Positions 33,001-47,000 of a stretch of 64,000 nt of DNA are shown here, one piece after another. The stretch is from Owenia fusiformis (taxonomy: Eukaryota; Annelida; Polychaeta; Sabellida; Oweniidae): contig CAIIXF020000009.1 in assembly GCA_903813345.2 (NCBI GenBank), positions 17,015,759 to 17,079,758 of the forward strand, given 5' to 3'. Positions within the stretch are counted from its first letter, which is position 1; each line of letters starts with the position of its first letter. Below the pieces are notes generated by a model, which saw only the letters and a program-made list of their open reading frames with translations, searched no databases and was not told where the DNA came from. The position numbers and the translations under genes are program-made.

Positions 33001-35005
33001 ATCTAGTATATTATTTTCATCAATATAATATGTGAATTTTGACATTGACTTCCAAACCTATGAATGACCCAAACCTGTCAGGAACATCTACAGGTATGAA
33101 TGGCCTGGATTGGTTCTTGCAATTGTAGCCACATAAAAAGTTGCAACCTATATGCCCCATTAAATCAACTTACCTTAGAAACATTCTTGTCTCTACCTTG
33201 CCATATCTTTGGTATGTGTATACAGGCCCATAGAAAGTCTAAGACAGACTCGTGATCTCTGAAATAATGCGCAACAAAAATATCATCGCTTAGGTTTATG
33301 TTGAAATGCGGTTTGAAGCTGTAACACATTAGACAGCAGGCCTCCTGTATATTTATTACAATATTACTTAAATTGATTAATTTAAACATGTACCTATTTG
33401 CAATTTGTTCTTCACATAACAGAGTATCAATACATCTGTTGAGGGTGGTCCAGTTGGTCTTGTGTGTAAGTAGAGCTAAGAGATAGGGCCTACAAGACAT
33501 GGCCTCTCCTGACTTAGCATCTCCAGACTTGGCCTCAATGGCAGAGAAAAGTAGTTTCTCCTTCAGCTCTGGTTGATTTGAGATAATCTCTGGTTCAAAT
33601 GTGCTGAACCAATCCAACAATTTACCAGACCTGTTGAAAATATTCACATTCAATGATTTCTAGCTTCATTATATGACCACAGAATTACTTCAATCTGGTC
33701 ATATATTGGCCAAATGAAAGAATTATGATATTTGTTACACGAATGTAAACAGCCTTTGTTACAAACACTAATAAACAAGGCAATAACAGGTAAAATATCA
33801 ATACCTGCCATTTGTTAGACACTGACGCTAAACACCATCGACAAAAAAGTTGAAGACTAAGTATCATTTTTTAATTTAACTTCCATGATTTTCCCCCTAA
33901 AATGACAAAGGTACTCAATATCCTTTGAACTAGATTGTATTCAAAACACTATTGCAAAATGTAAGTCTTTCCATGTAACTGTACTGTTATTGCTTTACAT
34001 ATTTTCCTCCGAACTAAAAAGTAAATAAAAAAAAAGAAGTTGGAGACCATAACAACATGTCAGCACTTGTGATAGTGACATCAAAATTATCAAATTAGAT
34101 ATATAGAATGTATAAATAAGTCATTCCATTGTAGCTGATACTTTCATTACATAAGCATCATGGTCCACATTGTACATGACATGTACCATCATTATGTTCC
34201 ACATTGTACATGACATGTACCATCATAATGTTCCACATTGTACATGACATGTACCATCATTATGTTCCACATTGTACATGACATGTTCCATCATTATGTT
34301 CCACATTGTACATGACATGTACCATCATTATGTTCCACATTGTAAATGACATGTACCATCATTATGTTCCACATTGTACATGACATGTACCATCATTATG
34401 TTCCACATTGTACATGACATGTACCATCATTATGTTCCACATTGTACATGACATGTACCATCATTATGTTCCACATTGTACATGACATGTACCATCATTA
34501 TGTTCCACATTGTACATGACATGTACCATCATTATGTACCATATTGTACATGACATTTACCATAATTTTAAAGTCTAATACAGCAATTGGAATATCTTAC
34601 CCTGAAGTGTCTGAGTTGAAATGCTTGTGAACAAACTCCTCCAGTGATGCTCCAAATAACCTTTTCCCTTCAGTTAGTACTACAATTATATCATGAAACA
34701 CTTATTCACTTAAATTATTTTTAGGCTTTTACTGCTAGAATATGTAACCATGTATTACGCACAACAAATATCAAACTCTACATTTTAAAGGGTTTATAAA
34801 CAACTTTAAATTTAACATGAAGATACAAACCTTTGTTTATATTTGCCTGTGTATTTGAGCCACTGGACTGAGAGTGCTTGTTTGTTCTAGCTTTGTCCTG
34901 CTTCTGACATTGTTCCACCAATGACTTAAGTGATGATGTGGGCCCCTTTTGTTGCAGTATCTGCAGTATGGGGGCCAGGGTGTTGTCCTCTCTACCCTTA
35001 GAACT
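27001..35005 (-). CDS. INTS1: INTS1 exons 31-43 (C-terminal third)
   Basis: Exons are 35005-34831, 34679-34601, 33630-33394, 33258-33174, 32412-32207, 32058-31923, 30516-30383, 30193-30004, 29873-29746, 29575-29302, 29076-28985, 28112-28003 and 27128-27001, covering residues about 1416-2072. Exon 33 holds GKLLDWFSTFEPEIISNQPE and SCRPYLLALLTHKTNW. Exon 34 holds SVLDFLWACIHIPKIWQGRD. Exon 38 holds GRTYYTFGEFQARNNLLLFT and exon 42 holds SNYEVVSSALTNIAEFTLLC. The last exon encodes EMADVLLEKVFIIGIRLNID and ends SLHTTV and a stop at 27003-27001. It aligns with the human C-terminus that ends near RILHMEAVM. Exon 31 (SSLKSLVEQCQKQDKARTNK) is the least conserved part. Confidence 0.88.
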
Positions 35006-38000
35006 CTAAAAATAGGCACCAGATAGTAAATTTTATACAAAATATATTATACAATATGATATTTTTGGTAATGTTCATATATATATTTATATATGCAGAT
35101 AGATATTTGGAACACTCTTTAGTGGACGCAACTTGTCTTTATCATACATGAGGTACTCCCCTGTAAATGTCCTGATCAGATGTCACATTAATTGACACTT
35201 GTTTTGAAATCAATGTGTTCTAATTTGAATATATTGGGTTAGACAATGACTAATGCTTCAGTGTGTACCTGCTTTGCATTGAGAAGTCTAATAAGCTGAC
35301 AGGAGACAGTTTGCATGTTGTACATTGCAGCTAGTAGACTGTCCTGGTAGCCTGAGTGTAGAAGTGTCCCTAGTGCAAGGACTACATGCTCCCATAGAAG
35401 TGGTTCTTTCAGAATAGCTAGCTGGAGGGTGCGGTACTTGCTGTGTACACTACACACATCCTTTGGGACATCAACATTAAACATCTGAATAAGAAACAAA
35501 GAATAAAAACATAATCCACTAATCACTTAATGTGAATTGATGTAACAAGACAGACAATGTGACTCTGAGCCATACGTGATGAAGTGCATCACTAACCTGC
35601 AGTATATAGTGTTGAAGTTTTTTCTGATCACTCGGAAGGTTGTCAAAATCAGTTCTGTGAGTCTCAACTACAGGTCTCTCAGTGCTCATCTTAGGGAGAT
35701 TGATGCCGAGTCCAGGGTCTGGAGTCGGTTCTTTACCCCCAAGGAGCACTGCACGGAACTTGTCTCCTCCCATAGCCCCCCTCATCTGTTGGACCTCTAT
35801 CAACTGGGCCATGTAACCAGATCTGTCAGTATCAACCTAAGAGTGTAAAAAATGTCGGTGTTGGTCCAAAAGTCAACACGATCAAACAATTATTACATTG
35901 TACCTACTACCTTGTATATTTTTACATAATATTTGAACGCAAAATTATCAAAAGGATTTACATTAGGGTTCCAACAGGTTCACAATTCCTCTGTTTGTTT
36001 CCCGGTTTGATTTTTGTTTGGTTTTTCGGCCTAATGAAAAATTCAGATAAAGCTTAGTCAGCAAAGGAGGACAGAAAGTATTGCAACAGATTTTACCCCC
36101 AACAGATACCTCATGAAGGTAAATTAATAGCATAATAGGCAGATAATCAGCAGTGTTTTAGAGAAACAATGAGATAATTATCTTATCTGTGATCAAGCCA
36201 CCATTTTATTGACTTTATTCTCAAACCAAAACATTTTCGTTGAGACTTGCTCCATTCATTTTTTTACAAGTATCTCTCTCCTATACAACAACTTTGCACA
36301 ACTTGTGTATCATCTTTTCTGCGATTGGAACATCATCCATTGTTGGAAAGTCAAAATAGCCCCAACAATGAGCTTTATAAGATTTAGGAGGATCAATAAT
36401 GCTGAGAACTGTTTAACAGCACATTTTTGGTTAACTGTAAGAGCCCTAATATACATGCATTAAGATTATCTTACACAGAGATACAGATATTTCCCTCAGG
36501 AAATACCTTATATTTAATTGTTATGTAAGTAATATTACATCTTCTAACCTTCCACATAGTGGCAATGTATGTACCTGTTCCATGGCTGAGGGGCCTAGTT
36601 CGGTAGCCTGGTCAAGACAAGAGAGTAGCTTACTCATGCTGGCGACAGGCATACCAAATGACTGGACAAACAGCAGCAGCTTTCCTGGCTCCAAGTCCTG
36701 TAGGGCTAAACAAATATAATCTAATTTATGCTTCTTCCTCCATCAATCTAGTGTATCAATATCAAATACATGTATTTCAAATTTAGAACAGAGTACATGT
36801 AAAGCTTTCGTGTAAAACCCATCAAGTCAATACAGACATTTATTGAGTGGTCTGAAACATGTAATTGTTCAGGAGGCACTGTTCAGGAGGACCTTTAGCA
36901 TAATCAACACAACAATTAAAATTATAGTGTATTAACCTACAAACCAGAAGTTTTCAAATTACCTGCATCAACCAACGAGCCTACAGTAGATCTTATCATC
37001 CTTAATTTCAGCCAATCAGGAAGCAGCAAGGCTTCCTCTGAAGTGTCAACCAGGTAGGCTGTTGGGGGAGAACCTCCTTCAGGGAACCAGATCTTTAACA
37101 ACTCATCAAAATGAGAGTCACCTGCACAGGAATGATAAAACACTTAAATACTCAATCAACAAATCCATTTATAAACATTACATCAATAAATAATAATTAC
37201 GCAATAACTGGATTTATGAAATTATAAACAGTTTGTTGAGGGGAGTAGTACATATGAAAGTATAGAAAAAATGAAGTAAGAATGATCCATTCCCTGGATA
37301 AAGATCACATGACTGATGTCAAGGTCACGAGGTAACTAGGACTTCATTATTCCACTGAACTTCAAAGATGTATGACTACTGAAAACAGCCACCTGAATCA
37401 GCCACCTGGTGGTGAAACTGGTAACTACCTACTCGCATTTGGGTAATTGGGCTAGTTAAATTATCATTTAATTGTACTAATTAGGCTCCCTGACAGCAAA
37501 CTGTTAGAATCAGAATAAAAAACATTACCATACATTAGATATTCTTTTATATTTATGTTGTAAACTTGCTCCTATACTAAACCTACTTATAATTTTACAC
37601 AATATGAAGAACATTAAGATATTTCCAATTTAATGCATTAAGAATGTATGCCATACATGAACAGTAAAATGACAGCATGTACTACACTTACCCAGAGGTC
37701 TGCCACATGTGAGCAGTATGATGATGACATGTACTACACTTACCCAGAGGTCTGCCACATGTGAGCAGTATGATGATGGCATGTACTACACTTACCCAGA
37801 GGTCTGCCACATGTGAGCAGTATGATGATGGCATGTACTACACTTACCCAGAGGTCTGCCATATGTGAGCGGTATGATGATGGCATGTACTACACTTACC
37901 CAGAGGTCTGCCATATGTGAGCGGTATGATGATGGCATGTACTACACTTACTCAGAAGTCTGCCATATGTGAGCCGTATGACGATGGCATGTACTACACT

Positions 38001-41000
38001 AACCAAGAGGTCTGCCATATGTGAGCGGTATGATGATGGCATGTACTACACTTACCCAGAGGTCTGCCATATGTGAGCGGTAGGATGATGGCATGTACTA
38101 CACTTACCCAGAGGTCTGCCATATGTGAGCGGTATGATGATGGCATGTACTACACTTACCCAGAGGTCTGCCATATGTGAGCGGTATGATGATGGCATGT
38201 ACTACACTTACCCAGAGGTCTGCCATATGTGAGCCGTATGACGATGGCATGTACTACACTTACCGAGAGGTCTGCCATATGTGAGCAGTATGATGATGGC
38301 ATGAACTACACTTACCCAGAGGTCTGCCATATGTGAGCAGTATGATGATGGCATGTACTACAAGGATTGACATGTTAGCAGACTCTCCACCTGGCCATTG
38401 TAGCAGCACTTGATCCTGGGTATTACACTGCAATGAAAGTCAACTTAAAGGTGAAGTACCACATATAGTGTTATATGCTAGTTTTGGAGCACTCAGTGAG
38501 TTATTTACCCATAGGGAGACACACTTATTTTACACACTTGATAAACTTTAAAATATCAGGAAACTGATGATGAAAGAACTGCCAATGCATTTTTCAAATG
38601 TTCTAAGCAAATGTATATTTTAGAAATTATTGTCAAATGTTGTTGGGTGAACATTAAAAAAATTTTGTTTATGGCAATAAACTCCCAAAACCTCATAACA
38701 TAACGTAATAATCGAGGCGAAGAATAAATGATGTTGCCAGATATAAGTTAGACACCTACCCAAGTGTATGTGTCCTTCTTGGTTTGTCTAGCCTTGTTGA
38801 GGTAAGAGAAGAACATGTTAATGACTGCACACTGCACAAGTTGGGCTCTCTCATTGAACTCATACTCCACTGGTAACACTTGGTTCATCACAGTACTACG
38901 TTCTACAATCAACTGACCAATATCCTGAAACAATTAAACATATGCAACAAATGTTAATGTGTAATTGTAGTATAAGTGAGAACTGACAACAGTGTTGAAT
39001 GGTGTTATACACTCAGACACACAGAAGCAGTGGCCAACAAGTCAATTATAAATCTATTAAATATAATAACTAGAAAACAACAACTCCATGGAGTAGCAAA
39101 TCCCACCAAAGAAATATTACTGAACAAAGCATACTTTATTTAATATCTCGTCATTTTGGACAGCTCTGCGATGAGACCTCCATAGTGTTTGTACCAGCTA
39201 TCAGGTGATAGCATCTTCCAAATTACTGAGGTCAGAATTAACATTCATTATAGCATTTAACTCATCACTTTAAGGCTATCATGAATGTAATAAAAGTTTG
39301 AAAGCTTCCAGAAACATGCCTGTAACAGCATTGTGCGCAGAAATGGCTCAATCATAGCAGTAAGTGAATTCACACTATTTTCACCCATCATTTTAGTTCC
39401 CAGTCTTTCTTGGAAAAGTTTAATGTGCATTTATTGGAGTATGTGCGTCTATAAGAGAGAAGGCATTCAATTTATACAGAGAAAAAGTTTTACCATGACA
39501 AGAGTGTCAAGCTGGCGAATATCATCCTTCTCTGAGTGATGGTTTAGGAATAGTAGATAGGCACTAATAGACTCTATGTCACTGCTAACCAAACATGCCT
39601 GAAAATAAACATTAGGATTAGTAGATATGCAAATAATAAACTCTGTGTCACTGCTAATCACAACAACACATTTAAGATAGCTGGCAGATTTAAAAATAGG
39701 AGATTCTACATTCATCTAACAAATACTTAAGAACAGTATTATGCAACAGAACCATCATTATATTACAATGTTTCAATTCAATAGTGAAAAAAGATTTAGC
39801 TTCACCTGACGTAAGAAGTCACAGGTTGTCTGTTTAACAGTGTGGAACAGAGGGAGGGATGGTAGTTGTTCCAAGAGCCACGTGTGAGATGGTGTCAGTG
39901 AGGCTGATTGAACATCTGTAATGTCATCTTGTCTCCCCAATACCAATGACAGACCCTGGAAAAACACATCACCAATGAAACTCCTGCGTACTATATATTC
40001 TACTATGATACGTGACGTCACAATAGCTAGAACAATATTGATTTACTGCTCTATATTGGAGTATGTATGACCGCCAAAATACATAAATACAGTTCTGTTT
40101 CTAATCTGGTCATCATATTAGAATCGTAACAAAGACCTCGATTTTATGATTTATGTCAAATATAATGTATGACCTCGAATTCAAAGTTGCACTTGTAGAT
40201 ATCATATACAGTATTTGGTATTTATATTGGCCATTGAACATGGCATATATAATGATTATGCATCTGTACCTTCACTGCCAATTGTCTCTGCGATGCCTGA
40301 TGGCTGACAAGTCTCTTCATGAAGAAACTGAGCACTTCAGACACCCCTGTCTCATTTGTATCATCTTGTAACAATGTCTGTAGTCTGCTTAGTAACTGTT
40401 CTTGCTTTTCCTGTTTCTATAATGGAGAAAATCTATGTCTCAGTCCAGTTAAATATTAGAACTTTATCACTCTGGTTTTTATATCATTCCGTAGTGGTTT
40501 TGTTTACATATATCTGGAATAAAACATACCATTTTATCAAAAGTTGTGACCTTATCCTACTGGAATGGGGGTTATGTTTCATAACAAGTTCAGACAGCGA
40601 TACTGTACAGCACACGCTCAAGGGAATCGATTTTACTTTCTACGGATACCACATACATTTCTGTCGATAGAAGAATAAACAAAAAATACTTTGTTGACAA
40701 AATAAAAAATAAATGTGAAAAATGACAAAATATGATGATTTTGTATCTGTCCCCATGCATGATGACATGATGATATTTAAGTCAATTGTGTATATCCTCA
40801 GGTCCATGTCAATTTTAATACACCATTGCTGAAATCCTCATTTACTCAGAACTCGAGTTGATCGAGTCTCAACTAGTAGATTTTTTTAGTACCCATAGTT
40901 AATTTCAAAAAAATATAAACAAGAACACAAATGTGTACAAAATGTCCCCACCAATGGGTGATCCTGTCAAATGGTTATCCTAAAAATGAGTAGAGAAGAC

Positions 41001-44000
41001 TTTATTTACCAAAACAATTTGAGGATGGGAAATCAAAAATGGCCACCTTAAAATTTACCCAGAATGCCAAAAAATTAGTCAGTTCTAGATTTTCATACTT
41101 AGAACCACCCCTGAAAATTTGAAATTGATCCATCACACAGTTAACCAGAAAACATGTAAACAAAACTTTATAGACAAGATTTGAGGACAGAAAATCCAAA
41201 ATGGCTGCCTTGACATTTATCCAGAATGCCAAAAAACTGTTCTGTTCTAGATTTTCATACTAAGAATCATCCCTGAAAATTTGAAATTGATCTACCAAAC
41301 GGTTCACCTGAAAACGCGTAGACAAGACTTTACTGACAAGATTTTAGGACGGAAAAATCCAAAATGGCCGACAATAAAAAAGTGATTATGAGTTTTGCTG
41401 ATTTCTTTTTACAAAATTATCACATATAACTACTGTTAACAATAACATAGGCTTTTACAACAAAGTACACCTGAAATGATTTATAAAGCTACTAAAAAGT
41501 TAAAGTATGAAAACTGAAAAACACCATTCAATATGATACAAAGTATTATCGCGCGCTAACTTTTCTTAAAACATTCAAAATGGCTGACATGACTGAGCTA
41601 ACAGGTCCAAAACCTAATCAGATCTAGAATGAAGTGAGCTGAACAAGATGTTAAAGTTTTAAAAGCAACTGTGAAGCCGTTTTTCAGTTTGCAGACAAGA
41701 ATTTTAGAATATGACTTCAAAATGGCCGACAGGAAGTAGGTATCGAGCTAATTTTTTTTTATCCACATCTATATGCACTCATAAGTTATCCCTGAAAATT
41801 TGAAGGTGATATCTGTAGCGGTTTTGGAGAAAACTGCCGGACGTACAGACAGACGGATGCGCCTAGGCCGACAATATGGCCCCATACTATGTGGTGGGGA
41901 CATAATTATAGGTCACCGAAGGACGGGTGTCATTAAGAGCCCTTTTTAGCCCCCAAAGATATCTCATAATAATGCATATCATATTGAAGAAAAATCATTT
42001 GTGCTTTAAAAAAATACAATTTCAGCGAATTTTGACCTTTGATGTTCACACAACTGTCATTTAAAGATCATATACCATTTTTGGTGTTTTTACAAAAAAT
42101 TCTTTGTTTATTGTTGTCTAAGTAAATAATGTATATATATAAACCAATTTAAATATATTAAAATGTAATATATGAAATATTGAAGAAAAGATATGATTAA
42201 AACTATTTTCATTGAAAAGCACATAGGGCATAGGTTCTGGGCTAGCAACGGGTACATTTCGACTGACTGTAATGGATTATGATTGACTTTTATCAACATC
42301 ACAGGGCAACATTTAAGCAACTTAAATACAAGAAAAATCAAAGATTTCCTCAAATTTCTAAAACGAGGAACAAAGTATGTATTCAAGGAAAAGAAGTGAT
42401 GGCCAGTGCCAAGAAATAACATATGAGAAAGTTGTGGCACAGTAAAGGATATGTATAGGATATCATATGATTTTAAATGATTTCATCTTTATCTCCCAGT
42501 TGATATCAATATCAATGAGTGGATATCAATGAGTGGATTAACACAATATCTCGAAAATTCACAGGATGTTCTATTTATCCCATAGTTCACCTATAAAACT
42601 AAACAAAATATATCAAAACAACATCCATTCATTCATTCATCCCCTTGATATCATGAAATCGCTATGCCGTAACAAAACACATCATATTGGTGGTAGTTTT
42701 CAAATCCCTGGCAAAAGGTGATATCTGTGAAATAATTTCCGTATTCCACAGATATCACTTTTTCCACGCATTTGCAAAATATCATAAATATGTTTTCATG
42801 TTACCTAACAGAGCGGAACAGAGCTCAACTATGGGATAAAGAATAACAAATAGGTAAATAATTGAATTACCACTCCAAAAATATTAAATATAAGGGTTCA
42901 AAAAGTAGCAACTCATGTCTCACATTACCCAAACCCCAGATCCTCGATGTCATATATATATACTGTATATCAATGTTATTTACAGAGAGGATTGAATATG
43001 GAGTGTATGGCAATGGTCAATACCATATTTCCAGAGGGAATATCATTTTTCTCTAGAATCGGAACCCAAACTCAGTCATGACATGGAAGCTAACTTTTGC
43101 AATTAATAGAAACTTGTTTTTATTATATTTTTGTTTTCTATATTTGAGATGAAATAATATGAGATTCATTTCTACAAGAGGATGGAATGATTGTGAACTT
43201 GTATATTGAACTATACTCCTTTTCTGAATAAATAGAACAACATTTTATCAAAGCCAATTAAGAAAACCAAGGCCAATGAGTGTAATTTATGCCCAGTTAA
43301 ACTAACACAATAACAACTTTTTGTCTGGACTCACTTATTATGTAAGAATGATTTGTATTACTGTTTACTGCATTAAATGTCAAGTATACTATCTGTATTT
43401 AATTTCAAATGCCTATCTCACTTATCGAAGGTATACAAGAAATGTTATTTTGAAACAAATTCAGCACAACCAAAACCATGTCCACATATATGACAAATAG
43501 TGACTTCAATTGAGAAAAATGTATCTTATGGGCTCCATATACATTTTATGTGGCTGTCCGGCTTAAGTTAGATACTACTGTTAATCTGAGATTGAAAATT
43601 ATGTCAAGTTTAGTCCTCAGCCTCTCATAACCGATAACTTAGAGGTAATTGTGTTGTTACTGCAAAAACCTCTATTTCTTCATCACAAATCTACCATCTT
43701 TTGCATCTGTCAAAACCCCTCATTTCAAGTTAATTTTCAGACTTTTGCTTAGGTCATCATTAAATATATATATTCAACTTGTTATTCAGAATATTTTAAG
43801 AACTTTTCATGAGGTTTTTTATTTTCACACTTTTGAAAAAATGACTAAGTCAGAGAATGGCCTCTTAATGGCATGTCCCCTTTGTTTTTTTAATAAAGCT
43901 TCACGAGTGAAATGAAACTGATGATTGTCTAACTTAGATTGAAGAATATATTGTGTTTTAAATATTACTGAACCACTGGTTTCTATGAGAACTAAAATTT

Positions 44001-47000
44001 TAAAATGCATTTTTCTCTGAACCACTTTCATGCATGGATGAGTTCATTTATCGCTTATTTATCAAACAATTTTCTTAATTTTTACACATAAGGATGAATG
44101 CATTGGTGTCCATCATCATTTATTAAAAGAGCTCTAAAATTTAGTTTAAAATAAATTCATGAATTTTTGAACAAAAAGTCCTTTAAAAACCAACTTATGA
44201 AAGGACGATTCTCGGTTTGGAGAACAGTCTCCTGGGCTAATAATTTTTTTCATGAAAAATATAGAAATATTACCCAAATTAAACTATGAATATTATTAAG
44301 AGGACATTTAAATCTACAAGATGTAAAAATAACAAATTGGTCTGAAGCAGGGATAAAGCTCAATTTGACCGATTCAATAAAATACAAGTCTCAATTTGGG
44401 GAAAGAAGTTCATAAGTGTACTGCGCTAATATTTTTTTGCGAAAAATCTAGAAATATTACCCAAATTAAATTATGACTATTCAAAAGAATACATTCAAAT
44501 CTATATTATGTAAAAAATTCAAAGTTGTCCGAAGCAGGGATAATGCTCATTTAGATTGATGAACTTCGTTCTCCAAACCGAGAATCGTCCTTTAAAAAAA
44601 AAGTTCCACATACCACATTTTGATAACATTGGGTAAGACTACAATATAAGCAAGAGTGGTTTAAACTTTATGTGGGGCCTTTAATGCGGGTTATAACTGG
44701 GATATAGCTTGTTGCAAGGGTTCACTTTTTAGACCACCCTTTATAAGTTCATGACTACTCACTTCTCAACGAACATTTAACAGCAAAATATATTGTACTC
44801 AGAAGAAATATCTGATAAAACCATTAAAACCTTTTAATTCAAAGTTTACATTCTAGTGCATACACATTAATCTAATTTTGAGATGCTTATTGATTAGTTG
44901 ATCAACTTGAATTCATGTGCTATCATTCATGTCAGTGTGTGTTAACAAATACGGTTTCGCAATAGCCCTGACAAACAGTCAGTTAAGTAGTTCAGTCCTT
45001 TTCCCCAAAAATTGCCATGTTTACTCTTTGTACCTGAGATGTGGTGGGGCTTTCTTTGGCATCACTGTCCTCCTCTGTGCTGTTTGTGTGTAGAGTTACA
45101 TGTTGAAGCATGAACTCACACACACAAGCCACTGGCAGTATGTCTAGGGACCCTTCACTTCCCTCAACCAGGTCAGCTAGCCAAGGCATGGATTGGGAAC
45201 TACCCTATTAATAACATGATAAAGTTAAATCATATAGTCACAAATCTTTCTTAGTTGTTGTTCTACATATAAAACATACTAATTTATTAAATGGGTCATT
45301 TATAGAGACAATAAAATGGTAAATATATTTTTCTGGCTTTAGAGCTGATTGCATGGTTTAAAACTTTCTCTGATGATTTTGGAGAGTCAGATGTTCTTGT
45401 CTCAAACTAATCAAACTGCAGTGTTTAGTCATTGCTGTTCAATGTTCCTTTAAGGTATTCACATACCTGACGTTGTATAATATCCAAGAGGAAGTCAGGT
45501 TTGCGACTGCGACACAGCATTTGTCCAAGTTTTAATGTGGAGTTGAGAGACTTCAACTGCTCAAGAACCTTGCTTCCAGGTTTCCTGGCTATACCACTAC
45601 AAATATATATAACCAAATATCAAAATATTAATATCTGAATATCTTAGTGTGAAGTCGAAGCTGCTCAAGAACCATGCTGCCAATGTGTAGACAGTCAATT
45701 CAGTATTGATATCATCAAATATGATGCTTCATTTTAATAAGCACTCACAAACAAAAAATTAAAGCTTATTATTCCTTATTCATTAGAAAACCTTCATACC
45801 GTCGGGACAATTTCCCTTAACTAGTATGTGAGTTACAACCTTAACTCATACCATGTGCTTTAAAGTGTTCCATCCATCATCTACAAATAATTGTCCAACT
45901 GAAATATGTGACAATCAGACTACCGAGATACTGTACTAGAAAGTAGATAAATAGTGAGAAATCATATAATAACTTCTTACTTTGGGTCCATGCTGGTTAA
46001 CTGTGGTATAAGTAAACTATTCTGCTCTGTTATGGCAACTTTGCTGGTGGCTGCAGCCAAGTGAGACTCAAAGTCCAGAATCCTTTGCTTTTCCAGTTCT
46101 CTGGCTTGTTTGTCACGTGCCTTGATCTCATCCACAGTCTTGTCGTCCCTGGCAACAGTCTCAGGGGGGAACTTGTAGTTGCTAGTGATTACCATTTCCA
46201 TCATGTATCTCAGTGTTGGGTATTTCTCCCACACAACTGACCCTGAAGAGAGGCAAATAACTGAATGCATTAATATGAACAATCTAAGCATATACAGACA
46301 TGGACATAGTTCTGATCACATACTGCTGTAAAAATGATTTTGTATGACACAGCTATACTATATTTGTTCGCATAATATTAGCAATACTAGTGCATTGTGT
46401 ACTCACCAAATGTTGTTGGGTTGAAGGTAACTATGATGAGCAGAAGCCCCCATGCCTTCCAGTAGAGGTTGGATATAGCCAGAGATGGGGGCTGGTACCT
46501 GCAATGTGATCATATGCTATACATGTGCTGCATGGGCAAGTGTAATATGTGAATATGCAAAATACAATTCACAAGAAAGTCTCTTTCTATTCTTACTCAC
46601 TGATTTATCTTACACAAACTTTCAGAAAATGCTTTTTCAATGCAATTGCAATTCCAAATTTCAATTGCTTTAGAAGATTATAAATCTAAATTTAAATATT
46701 TACATGCGAAAAATCATAATATCTGTACAATATCCTAGATGCGAGTAGAAATAATCTTGATTTACATCATTAAAAATTGACAATTCAGTCACACTGATGT
46801 CATATTTGGAATCTACATATAAAATTACATCTAAAAATGTGGTTTTGAAAAGAGTTTATCAACTTTGAAAATTTAATTTTCTTTGAAAATGTGACTTCTA
46901 GGTCGGGGAGATTCCCCATAGACCCCATGTTGTAAAACTACAAAAAGTGAAATATCTTTTCTTGTGTTGGGCAGATAATATTTTCTTTTACTGGACATAT

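Larger units (their letters stand above)
40417..45033. other. Large INTS1 intron 21
   Basis: This 4.6-kb intron holds a family B element (about 40915-41912), a foldback (42575-42842) and a TIR element (about 44190-44600). No conserved exon was found between exons 21 and 22, and those exons join in phase. The stretch 42900-44150 is AT-rich with nothing recognised. Confidence 0.5.

Noticed and set aside
34155-34560. Regular 34-base array, considered as a CRISPR-like array.
   Set aside because: Units are contiguous with no unique spacers and lie in an animal gene intron. It is an ordinary minisatellite.
37694-38268. The outer copies of the exon 26 3' end as additional coding mini-exons.
   Set aside because: The copies lack acceptors, so they cannot be separate exons, and extension of exon 26 into them reaches a stop at the second copy.
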